11,057 bases of DNA, from the NCBI GenBank assembly GCA_014377145.1, contig JACMQE010000329.1, forward strand, positions 1 through 11,057, written 5' to 3'. Shown here piece after piece: positions 1 through 6,547 of this stretch; position 1 is the first letter of the stretch, and each line of letters begins with the position of its first letter. The notes beneath the pieces are model-generated. The model was not told where the DNA came from and ran no database searches. It saw only the letters and a list, made by a program, of their open reading frames with translations. Position numbers and translations under genes: made by a program. Source of the stretch: Glaciimonas sp. (GTDB lineage: Bacteria > Pseudomonadota > Gammaproteobacteria > Burkholderiales > Burkholderiaceae).

Positions 1-216
1 AAAGTGGCGATCTGGATGGTATGTGCAAACGCATTACAAAATTTCATGATGAATCCGATACATTTGAACACTCGTCCAGAGCGATTGGAAACGACTGCTG
101 AATTAATTGGATTGTCTTCAGTCCCCGCCGACATCGTTCTGGCGGCTGATTGCAATTTTAATATCATGCCCTTAGCATTCGTAATGGAAAAACAGATTTT
201 GCCGATCTGGGTTTGA
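1..216 (+). other. Open frame at window edge, possible degraded N-terminal part of the ATPase relic
   Basis: The frame is open from the first base to a TGA at 214-216 and would encode about 70 residues, including the stretch TAELIGLSSVPADIVLAADC. I do not recognise a domain. It lies directly upstream of the GspE/PilB-like pseudogene and overlaps a second frame (about 195-221) that reads DFADLGLTV, a plausible lead-in to that pseudogene's N-terminal domain. It may therefore be the frameshifted start of the same gene or the end of an upstream one cut by the window edge. No start or ribosome binding site can be judged. Confidence 0.25.
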
Positions 217-1558
217 CGGTGTTTTATATTTAGTAATGGGTCGTCCTGACTCCATTCCGGCCCGTAAAAAATGGACACAAAGTCTGTGCAACGAGCATGC
301 TGCTGTGCTAGCAATCACGATCCCAGATGTGGTGACGTAAAGGTTACAGTTAATCGAAGCGCAGGAATGCACGATTGATCAGTTTCAGCAAGAGCAATCG
401 GAACGACAGACCGATGACGTGGCGGAAATTTCGTTAAGTACCATTTCACAAGACCAAAGTCCGGTCGTGAAAATGCTTAACTCAACCCTTTTTGATTCTT
501 TACAGTCGCGAGCCAGTGATATCCAGCTGAAAAGTATCGATGATGGTCTTATCTTCAAATACCAGATTGATGGCGTGTTGCAATTCATCACGCAAGTGCA
601 AGGTAGCGATTGCACCGAATAGACGATCTCGCGCATCAAGGTAATAGGCGGGATGGATATTGGGGAGCGTCGCATTCCACAAGATGGCCGTTTCAAAGCC
701 TGTATCCAAGCGCGGAATATCGATTTTCGCGTATCTGTCATGCCAAGTATTCAAGGCGAAGATGCAGTATTGCGAGTACTAGATAAATCCAGCCAGAATC
801 AAACCATCAAACTCGATACGCTCGGCTTCGATGGACAAACCTTGGCGCGTATACGCAGTCTGGTAAAAATTCCGCATGGGATGGTGTTATTTAATGGGCC
901 AACTGGCATTGGAAAATCGACTACCCTATATGCCATGCTGTCAGAGCTGAATATTGGCGAAGAGAAGCTGATTACCATTGAAGATCTGGTCGAGTATCAA
1001 TTCCAGGGTGTGTTGCAAATTCCTGTTAATGACAAGAAAGGCCTGACTTTTACCAAAGGCCTGCGCTCTATTTTACGGTATGACCCAGACATCATTTTAG
1101 TCGGTGAAATCCACGATATGGAGATCGCAGGGATTGCCGTTCAGGCAGCGCTGACGGGGCATTTGGTGTTGTCTTCGATTCATGCAAACGGCGTCTTTAG
1201 CGTCCTGGAGTGGTTTCTTTATATGGGCGTTGAAGCTGCCAATCTAATGGAAGCGCTGAATGGTGTGATAGCACAGCGACTGGTCCGGCATAATTGTTCT
1301 GCGTGTGCAGTCCTTATGATTGATGCTGCGTAGATAACGTTGGCAAAAAAATATCTGACCGATTTATCCGATTTATCTAATGCGTCCCATGTATTGCAGT
1401 CAACTGAAGAAGCCGTCGCTATCAATTTGATGACAGGGCCGGGATGTGAAGCGTGTCGCTTCACCGGCTTTCATGGGCGTATTGCAATTGGTACATTGGT
1501 CGAAATTCTACGTTGTAGCTTTATTTTAGCGACTACGCGCTTGCCCTTGAAATGCTAA
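195..1558 (+). pseudogene. GspE/PilB-type secretion or type IV pilus assembly ATPase, interrupted by in-frame stops
   Basis: Family role: a cytoplasmic hexameric ATPase that powers pilin or pseudopilin assembly in type IV pili and type II secretion. One frame reads almost continuously from about 215 to 1558, broken by TAA at 338-340, TAG at 620-622 and TAG at 1331-1333. A frameshift near 213 is also needed to join DFADLGLTV to FDGVLYLVMGRP, the usual N-terminal 'DG.L..AM..P' motif. Visible in order: SDIQLKSIDDGL and ERRIPQDGR (N2 domain); Walker A GPTGIGKST at 896-922 (the family usually has Ser where Ile stands); ITIEDLVEYQ (Asp box, usually EDPVEYQ); Walker B DPDIILVGEI; His box GHLVLSSIHAN; then CSAC near 1292 and CEAC near 1445, the zinc-binding tetracysteine. 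Both TAG stops fall where a CAG Gln codon would fit, so each could be a single C-to-T change. The tail after GRIAIGTLVEI is also odd and may be shifted. The gene is inactive as a single protein. PilB, GspE and MshE subtypes cannot be told apart here. Confidence 0.85.
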
Positions 1559-1582
1559 CCGTAATACCGCCGCCGGATACAA

Positions 1583-1951
1583 ATGGGAGTGCAATCCAGG
1601 AGAACGATAATACACCTTTATAGAAGGGATAACCTGCCTATAGGCGCTGCAAACCGTTTACGTTTTGCGCTGATTACAGCGGCATTAGCGATGAATATCG
1701 TGGTAGGTTCGGGTTTATGGCAGGAAGTTAGCATGATGAACCGACAGAGCGAGCGTTTGCACGTTCAAAGCGCGCAGCTTGTCAATCTGCAACGTATTAT
1801 CGATAAAGAAAAACGCGCGACGCAACTAGCCAATAAAACAACGCAGGTGCAAGCGCCATTGGAGAGCACTAACTCAGTACCGAAAAGGGTCAAGGCTGCA
1901 TGGACAGACGAAATTAGTTTATTGCGCTTACAAACGGTATCCCGTGAATAA
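1583..1951 (+). CDS. Small bitopic membrane protein with coiled coil, possibly PilN-like and probably truncated
   Basis: The product has 122 residues: a basic N-terminus (about 1-28), one hydrophobic helix (about 29-46, ALITAALAMNIVVGSGLW), then a Gln/Glu/Arg-rich segment (about 50-85, NRQSERLHVQSAQLVNLQRI) likely to be coiled coil. This layout resembles PilN/GspL-C/GspM-type inner-membrane assembly factors, and the position 25 bases after a GspE/PilB-like ATPase fits such an operon. That assignment is architectural inference, not a motif match. The reading stays open for about 19 codons past the TAA at 1949-1951 to TGA near 2009, with similar composition, so the stop may be a nonsense mutation. 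No convincing Shine-Dalgarno precedes ATG 1583. Together with the broken ATPase upstream, this is more likely a relic than a working gene. Confidence 0.4.
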   Translation: MGVQSRRTIIHLYRRDNLPIGAANRLRFALITAALAMNIVVGSGLWQEVSMMNRQSERLHVQSAQLVNLQRIIDKEKRATQLANKTTQVQAPLESTNSVPKRVKAAWTDEISLLRLQTVSRE

Positions 1952-2329
1952 TCGCCTGTTGTTACGTCTCAAAATCATGTGCCGCTGAATTGGATGATAA
2001 GGTCAAGGTGATCGTCGGCGGGTGGCTCCAAACGATATGCGCGGCACCAGTAGAGTGCTAGGTGTCTGCGGGCGAAGGATGATTTGGCGATGTCGCTTGC
2101 CCTTGTCAGCTATCAAATTCATAAGCTGACGCGCGGGCACCGGCGCGGACGGCATTGTCAAAGCAAAAACCGAAAAGGAGAAACCGGATATTCAGTCGGT
2201 GCTTTTTGTCGGATTTGCTAGCTAGTTCCGACATTTCTCCGGTACTGACCTCGGTGCAACTTTTGCGCTTCTTTACCTAAGCCAGAAGCAGGTCAAAGGA
2301 GTTACAGATTAAAGAAGTAGCGACACGGT
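1952..2329 (+). other. Gene-free stretch, probably unreadable coding debris
   Basis: No frame stays open for long on either strand and I recognise no domain with confidence. Short protein-like runs occur, such as DDLAMSLALVSYQIHKLT near 2077-2130 and GADGIVKAKTEKEKPDIQS near 2145-2200. They suggest remains of genes from the same decayed operon, but none can be assigned. No RNA gene or clear regulatory site was seen. Confidence 0.4.
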
Positions 2330-2472
2330 TATCGGGGCCTTTCAAGAAGCCCTGTTCCGATCTATATTACGCACGTTGAGCAAGGCCAAGTCACACAGTA
2401 TCACCATCGCGATGCTGGGACCGCAAACCAATCTCGCGCTGGCAATATGCAGGCACCAGAAATTACTCAATA
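2330..2472 (+). pseudogene. Internal fragment of a nucleoside hydrolase (IunH/RihA-type)
   Basis: Nucleoside hydrolases cleave the N-glycosidic bond of ribonucleosides. The readable part is SHSITIAMLGPQTNLALA (2391-2444), matching the family signature 'ITI.ALGPLTNLALA'. After a one-base frame change comes MQAPEITQYL (2447-2476), which corresponds to the following '..P.I...I' segment before the 'VVMGG' strand. The preceding AFQEALFRSILRTLSKAK fits the helix before this strand. The N-terminal DTDxGxDD calcium and ribose site and the whole C-terminal half are absent. The fragment ends abruptly near 2472, where coding similarity switches to the membrane protein described next, so a deletion has joined the two. 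Assignment rests on one short but characteristic motif. Confidence 0.5.
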
Positions 2473-3216
2473 CCTCTGGAATTTCGTGGGGGGCAGTATT
2501 TGCTGGCGCTGCATGTGCAGCGGCTCTTACGGATTAAATGGGTCAGTGTGGATGCCGATGAAGTTTATTTTCGCGACACCACGCACGGACTGCTTACATG
2601 GGCGGTGGCAACGTTGGTTGCCCGACGGCGGTTTTCTTGACAGGGGCAATGTGTGCACTAACAAGTGCAGTCATCGATGTTGGTGACACTGCATTAGGCG
2701 ATAGTAATACAAATTTGATCGGCTATTTTTCGAACATGCTGTTGCGTGCAGACGCGCCTGGTACTAATGGCGCGCGGTATTGACAGTTCCAGTAACAATG
2801 CGCAGCCTGACCAACCCACTCAATCTAAGCAATCTGCCCAATCGACTCCGGCGGATATGACATCGTCTGCTTATAACAACGGCATGCGTGCTGAAATTGT
2901 TGGTATTTTCGCTAATGATCTTCGCGTTGGCTCATTGGCGCCTGATGGTAAGTAATATCTGACGAGCCAGATTACCCAACATACAGGCCTGTCCCAGGAA
3001 AACGCAGAGAAGCGGGTGGATGAGGTTTATGCTCACTTAACGAAGGCAAAGTCAGAAGCTGAGAATGCTGCAAAAGACAATGCTGAAAACGCCCGTAAGA
3101 TTGCTGCACATTCCACGTTATGGATGTTTGTTGCATTGCTTCTAGGCCCGTTCTTTGCAAGCTTGATGGCAAATCTTGGCGGCAGACAACGGGATCGAGT
3201 ACAGGTAACGTCGTAA
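2473..3216 (+). pseudogene. Proteobacterial multi-span membrane protein of unknown function, deleted and frameshifted
   Basis: The remains read in three frames. SGISWGAVFAGAACAAAL (2475-2528) looks like the first membrane helix. RIKWVSVDADEVYFRDTTHG (2530-2589) continues into LLTWAVATLV in another frame. VFLTGAMCALTSAV through IGYFSNMLLRAD (about 2630-2755) lies in a third frame. The C-terminal part (from about 2760) reads AEIVGIFANDLRVGSLAPDG, a TAA at 2953-2955, then TGLSQENAEKRVDEVYAHL, an Ala/Glu/Lys-rich helix, a final membrane helix LWMFVALLLGPFFASLMANL and GGRQRDRV. From memory, proteins with 'WGAV.AG', 'YFRDT.HG..TWA' and 'LGGRQRD' elements occur widely in Burkholderiales and Rhizobiales as uncharacterised membrane proteins. 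An internal deletion (between AAAL and RIKW), two frameshifts and the stop make it inactive. The last 67 codons could restart at ATG 3016, but no ribosome site supports this. Confidence 0.65.
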
Positions 3217-3270
3217 AGTCGTGATTAAGTAGGCAATAGTTAGTGCGTGTGTTGGTCTTAACTTAGAAGA

Positions 3271-3296
3271 TGATGATGACATCGATTTCATCATCA
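3271..3296. repeat. Inverted repeat, 9-base arms
   Basis: TGATGATGA (3271-3279) and TCATCATCA (3288-3296) are perfect reverse complements around an eight-base centre that itself contains the palindrome ATCGAT. It lies 54 bases after the membrane-protein pseudogene and just before a second hairpin. No T-run follows it directly. Confidence 0.6.
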
Positions 3297-3299
3297 CTC

Positions 3300-3330
3300 A
3301 TCGGAATACCGATTCCGATCATTATTTTGA
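3300..3330 (+). terminator. Candidate intrinsic terminator after the membrane-protein pseudogene
   Basis: ATCGGAAT (3300-3307) and ATTCCGAT (3312-3319) form a perfect 8-base stem with a four-base loop, followed by CATTATTTT. The T-run is short and broken, so it may be a weak terminator or just a stem-loop. Confidence 0.4.
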
Positions 3331-3540
3331 TTGGGTTGTGAACTTAATCGGTACGCGCAATAGTGCTGATAAATGCACACCACAGATTAGATGTAGAAAA
3401 AAGCTGTGTAGACGCAATATACTGTTCGTAAATACAGATAAAAAATAATATAACTTTCTGATACCTAGTAATTTCATGTTATCTACAACAACAGAATATT
3501 GATAGGTATGTTGATTAATATTTGTTAATATTGGGGAGAA

Positions 3541-3616
3541 GTTGAGGTGCAGGCAGCATTGGTGCAGTCTGCTGCTTTGCCAACTCGTTTGGTTGTTAAT
3601 TTTGGAAGGACATATT
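3541..3616 (+). promoter_or_regulatory. Structured 5' leader and ribosome binding site of the cold-shock gene
   Basis: The leader contains GCAGCA (3553-3558) pairing with TGCTGC (3570-3575) and CAAC (3581-3584) pairing with GTTG (3592-3595). These are followed by the strong Shine-Dalgarno GGAAGGA at 3604-3610, six bases before ATG 3617. Structured, temperature-responsive leaders are well known for cspA-type genes. Whether this one switches with temperature is inference. Confidence 0.45.
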
Positions 3617-3826
3617 ATGGCAACAGGTACCGTCAAGTGGTTTAATGATTCAAAAGGCTTCGGTTTTATTACTCCAGATGATGGAGGGGAGGATCTATTC
3701 GCTCACTTTTCAGCGATTCAAATGGGGGGGTTTAAAACACTCAAGGAAGGACAAAAAGTAACGTTTGATGTTACGCAAGGCCCCAAGGGAAAACAGGCAT
3801 CTAATATTCAAGACCCCAAAGGGTAG
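3617..3826 (+). CDS. CspA-family cold-shock protein
   Basis: A 69-residue single-domain OB-fold protein that binds single-stranded RNA and DNA and acts as an RNA chaperone in the cytoplasm. Length is typical of the family. RNP1 is KGFGFIT (13-19) and RNP2 is DLFAHFSAI (26-34; the usual form is VFVHFSAI). Aromatic residues Trp8, Phe9, Phe15, Phe17, Phe28, Phe31 and Phe39 form the expected nucleic-acid face. The ATG at 3617 is chosen over upstream in-frame codons because MATGTVKWF is the conserved start and GGAAGGA lies six bases before it. It is monocistronic, with its own leader and a terminator 18 bases downstream. The sequence closely resembles Oxalobacteraceae/Burkholderiales CspA paralogues as I recall them. 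It is one of the few intact genes here. Which csp paralogue it is cannot be fixed. Confidence 0.95.
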   Translation: MATGTVKWFNDSKGFGFITPDDGGEDLFAHFSAIQMGGFKTLKEGQKVTFDVTQGPKGKQASNIQDPKG

Positions 3827-3844
3827 GTATCTACTTATTTGATC

Positions 3845-3882
3845 AAGGCTCCCATTCCTTGGAGATTGGTGAGCCTTTCTTG
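3845..3882 (+). terminator. Intrinsic terminator of the cold-shock gene
   Basis: AAGGCTC (3845-3851) pairs with GAGCCTT (3871-3877). The stem extends inward by CCA (3852-3854) with TGG (3867-3869) past a one-base bulge, and TTTCTT follows. It lies 18 bases after the csp stop. Confidence 0.7.
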
Positions 3883-4324
3883 CGAAATGACAAGATAATG
3901 TATTTTCTAATTTTTAGTATGAACGATATCTTTTTATTCATCTTACAAAAAGCAGTGAATACTTTATGTTATTAAAGAAATTGCAATGATTATATTTTGA
4001 TTGGCTTCATGGCCCGAAATCCTTTTTTCACGAAGAAGACAGTATGAAACAGCATCTCCGCTCGACTTTTTGACGATACCGGGATTTGTGGAATGAATGG
4101 ATCTTTAGCTGTGCTTACACGGTTGTTTAATATTTGAGTCAGTCAGTATCTACGGAGAACAAATCACATTATTAGGACTTACGTAAATCGTCCCGTCAAC
4201 GAGACTATTAAAATTTTTCTACGAACAAGTGCCCTAGCATGGCCAAGAATGTAGAGCGTTAATGCGCGATTTGTGTAAATCTTCTTAATCAACAGCAGCT
4301 CGAAATAAACTGGCTAATCGTGGT
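3883..4324. other. Gene-free region between csp and the kinase, with a possible degenerate mobile-element repeat pair
   Basis: No frame on either strand looks coding. In particular, I found no response-regulator remnant downstream of the kinase on its strand. At 4171-4193 and 4264-4289 there is an imperfect inverted repeat (shared blocks ATTA, TTAC and AAATCG in order, with a short gap). It encloses about 70 bases and could be the ends of a small deleted insertion sequence. Confidence 0.35.
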
Positions 4325-5517
4325 TCAATCCGAAATAGAAGTTGCAAATGGAATTAAAGCTTCAACGATAGTACCGCAGTTGTTCTCGCCGCATTGAACA
4401 CTAAACGTCCCTCCAAGTATTAAAATTCGTTCGCGCATCCCCAGAAGCCCATGTGATTTTGGTTTTTCCAACGCGTCGGTCGGAATACCAACACCATCAT
4501 CAAGGATTTGCAACCATAGCCCGGATGTTTTATGCTTTAGTGAGATTTTTACGTGAGAAGCATGTGCATATTTAATCACGTTATTAAGTGACTCTTGAGT
4601 AATACGGAACAACGCAATTGCCCAGGCCGGATCAATTTTTTCAAAATCTTCGCTGATATCTGTCTCGTACGTCAAACCGCCGATTTGTGCAATATTTTCG
4701 CAATGACTTTCTATTGATGCTGCCAATCCTAGATTGTCCAACATGCTGGGACGCAAGTTCTCTATAATGCGGCGCTTTAAATTTACTGTTTCTTGCAGAG
4801 CCTCCTTAGCACTTGTCAACTGACTAATGATATCTGGCGTGGAATTATTAAGTTCCACTGCAACGTTGGAGAGCGTCATTCCGATAACCGTCAAGGCAGA
4901 GCCCATTTCATCGTGTAACTCACGCGCTAATTTAGCTTTTTCTTCTTCCGAGACTTTTAGTAAATGATGTGACAATATGGATAACTGTCGTGTACGGGCC
5001 AATACCGTTTTTTCCAAATTTTCGTTGACTAATTTTAGCTGATTTTCAACCACTCTTTGTTTTGCAAAGTTGGTTTGGATCAGGCGATAAAAAATAACTA
5101 AAATTAATAAACTCATACTATTGACGATATTGCTAATCCAAATGACACGGTTAAATTTAAGACAAAATCGGAAAAATTGAACAACTTCGGGTAAAACGCC
5201 TTTTTGGTAGAGGGCAATGCCTTCATCGAATTTTCCCAACTTACATGGACACAGGATTCTTCTTAGCAAGCTTCCAAGGCATTAGAAAGGTCTGGTTTCC
5301 AGAAATGTAGTAGGCATACAAGCCACTCTCTGCATCCATGATCAATAAATTAATATTTTTCAAGTGGACCTTGATGCTCCATCTGGTCATTATTTTGTTT
5401 GATTTTTTGTAGATTTTTATAATTCGTGAGAGCTGTTCCGGTAAATTTAATGAGATATATAAAAAATAAAACTATCACATAGCGTGGTGAAGACACAGAA
5501 GAAATTTTTTCACTTAT
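4325..5517 (-). pseudogene. NarL-type sensor histidine kinase with CHASE3 sensor, frameshifted in its N-terminal half
   Basis: A membrane sensor kinase that would autophosphorylate on His and pass the phosphate to a LuxR/NarL-type regulator. The C-terminal 314 codons (5269 to 4325) are open: membrane helix at about 43-64, coiled coil 72-105, HisKA_3 with phospho-acceptor His119 in ARELHDEMG, N box QESLNNVIKYAHA (225-237), G1 DDGVG (257-261) and G2 HGLLGMRERI (273-282). Upstream the gene continues in other frames. From 5517, SSPRYVIVLFFIYLIKF (first membrane helix) leads to NYKNLQKIKQNNDQMEHQG. After a frame change comes INLLIMDAESGLYAYYISGN, QTFLMPWKLAKK, the typical CHASE3 'DAETG.RGYLLTG...FL.P' block. 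A second change near 5250 joins KLGKFDEGIALYQKG. The first codon of the reconstructed frame is ATA, perhaps a mutated ATG. ATG 5269 is only where the third frame happens to open and has no ribosome site. No partner regulator is in the window. Confidence 0.8.
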
Positions 5518-5554
5518 TTTTATCCGAGTTAGTCGATGTCGTTATTAAAACAAT

Positions 5555-5595
5555 TAGAGATTAGCGTGTGCTGATCGTAGTGAGAATAATCTCTA
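5555..5595. repeat. Spaced inverted repeat upstream of the kinase, possible operator
   Basis: TAGAGATTA (5555-5563) and TAATCTCTA (5587-5595) are perfect reverse complements. The arms are centred 32 bases apart, about three helical turns. The site lies 38-78 bases upstream of the reconstructed kinase start at 5517, where a regulator site could be. It may equally be chance in AT-rich DNA. Confidence 0.5.
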
Positions 5596-5630
5596 CTGAA
5601 ATAATTTTTTTAATAAAACAATTTTAAAGA

Positions 5631-5659
5631 AAAAATTATTAATCTTCGGAATAATTTTT
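5631..5659. repeat. AT-only hairpin
   Basis: AAAAATTATT (5631-5640) pairs perfectly with AATAATTTTT (5650-5659) around the loop AATCTTCGG. The right arm occurs again in direct orientation at 5600-5609. It carries T-runs for either strand, so a weak bidirectional terminator is possible. Confidence 0.45.
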
Positions 5660-5763
5660 AATTCTATAATTTATGATTTTCATCTTTGGTAGTATTAATT
5701 TCTTCTAAGAAGCTATTCGAAATCTTATTAAATTTTATTTGTCTATCGATAAACTGCATAGAT

Positions 5764-5990
5764 GAGAAAAAACGATACATAAGCGAAAAACAGTTTAATA
5801 AAATTCTGTTATTTTGTATTTGCTCAAAAGCGGCTGCAAATGGGACATGGTGCCGAGTAATTTTTTGGCTAAAAGTACGGTGTATCACTACGTTAAGTTA
5901 TGGAAAGAAAAGCCATCGACAAATGTGCCGAGCCTGCTTGAGCAGGCTTTAAAAAATGTGGTTGGTGAGGTCGTACCTGCAATGAACGCA
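5764..5990 (+). mobile_element. N-terminal remnant of an IS5-family transposase
   Basis: The first frame reads KKRYISEKQFNKIL (5767-5808), the usual start of these transposases. After a deletion and frame change, from about 5814, it reads LYLLKSGCKW, then STVYHYVKLWKE and SLLEQALKNVVGEV (to about 5970). 'LYLLKSGCKW...P..F....TVYYYF..W' is the conserved N-terminal block of IS5-family enzymes. The segment between the start and this block is missing, and the DDE catalytic domain is absent. No terminal inverted repeats could be found. The element is inactive. The opposite-strand remnant that follows belongs to a different IS5-type element. Confidence 0.65.
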
Positions 5991-6023
5991 ACAAAAACAC
6001 GACATTGCTTACCCACCCGGTCA

Positions 6024-6150
6024 GGCGTGAATTGTAATGCCGAACCCACCACGAGAATAGTTGAGCGCTTGTTTCCCTTTTTTTAGCAGCACCGACGGCC
6101 TATTGACGGGCACGCATTAACGTGCTGTCTATTGAAACTTCATCAACATA
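6024..6150 (-). mobile_element. Catalytic-domain remnant of a second IS5-family transposase, opposite strand
   Basis: Read on the - strand from 6150: YVDEVSIDSTLMRARQ, a TAG, then AVGAAKKRETSAQ, a frame change, and YSRGGFGITIHA. This matches the first catalytic Asp region of IS5-family transposases ('..IDSTL.RA.QHAAGA', then 'SRGG..TKIHA'). Only about 40 codons remain, with a stop and a shift. It lies head-on to the preceding remnant with a junction around 5985-6024, so either two elements inserted next to each other or rearrangement joined them. Confidence 0.6.
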
Positions 6151-6547
6151 ATAGAGAGAGGATCATTGGCCCCGCTATGCCCTCTATTACCCGCTTTGCT
6201 GCAATAACGAGGCTAGTCGTTCTCATTGATCATAGCGTAACATATGGGCACTCTTTGAATCCCGAATATAAACACAGTTTTGAAAAAGTTAACAGCTTTT
6301 TATATGTTAACACGCCCCAAATGAATCTGGGATCGTGCTGGGTTGGTGCGATCAGTCCTCGCATCGCGACTTCCATTTTTTTGTTCTTGCCACAAATTTG
6401 GTGGTATTTATTAATACGAAGCCAATGTTTGGCTGCATTTTTTTATGGTTATCTGCTGACATTACAGCAGGATGGGCTGGTGCGTACAAATGATTCAATC
6501 GCAGTAAATTTAACGCATTAAATTTAATATATTGAAGAAAGCTTGAG
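6151..6547. other. Gene-free stretch before the orphan gene
   Basis: A + strand frame is open across 6132-6521, but its translation has no recognisable domain. Its start lies inside the IS remnant and its composition is erratic, so I do not call it a gene. On the - strand I cannot extend the transposase remnant further. Two GTTAAC palindromes sit near 6287 and 6306. The promoter of the orphan gene at 6548 should lie in the final AT-rich 60 bases, but no clear -35/-10 pair stands out. Confidence 0.35.

Larger units (their letters stand above)
3217..3540 (+). other. Intergenic region before csp, with two hairpins and a candidate promoter
   Basis: No gene is seen. It holds two close hairpins (3271-3296 and 3300-3319, listed separately), then AT-rich sequence. 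A possible sigma70-type promoter for the cold-shock gene lies near its end: TTGATA at 3499-3504 with TTGTTA or the overlapping TTAATA at about 3522-3530 as a weak -10. That is close to optimal spacing for the first choice and would start a leader of about 75-85 bases. The promoter is a guess from consensus alone. Confidence 0.35.
5518..5760. other. AT-rich gene-free region upstream of the kinase, with inverted repeats
   Basis: No coding sequence is supported. It contains a 9-base perfect inverted repeat (5555-5563 / 5587-5595) and an AT-only 10-base stem (5631-5640 / 5650-5659) whose arm is also directly repeated at 5600-5609. Both are listed separately. It would be the promoter region of the - strand kinase gene. 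Confidence 0.4.

Noticed and set aside
385..754. Minus-strand open frames opposite the ATPase pseudogene
   Set aside because: They mirror the conserved + strand coding sequence and have no protein character of their own.
2447..2686. 79-codon open frame on the + strand
   Set aside because: Only its first ten codons match nucleoside hydrolase. The rest reads the membrane-protein gene out of frame.
5686..5760. Start of the IS remnant's frame further upstream at ATG 5686
   Set aside because: The residues before about 5764 do not resemble a transposase start and look like AT-rich non-coding DNA.
6132..6521. 129-codon open frame on the + strand after the IS remnants
   Set aside because: It starts inside the opposite-strand transposase remnant, has no ribosome site or recognisable domain, and its composition is uneven. 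Probably chance.
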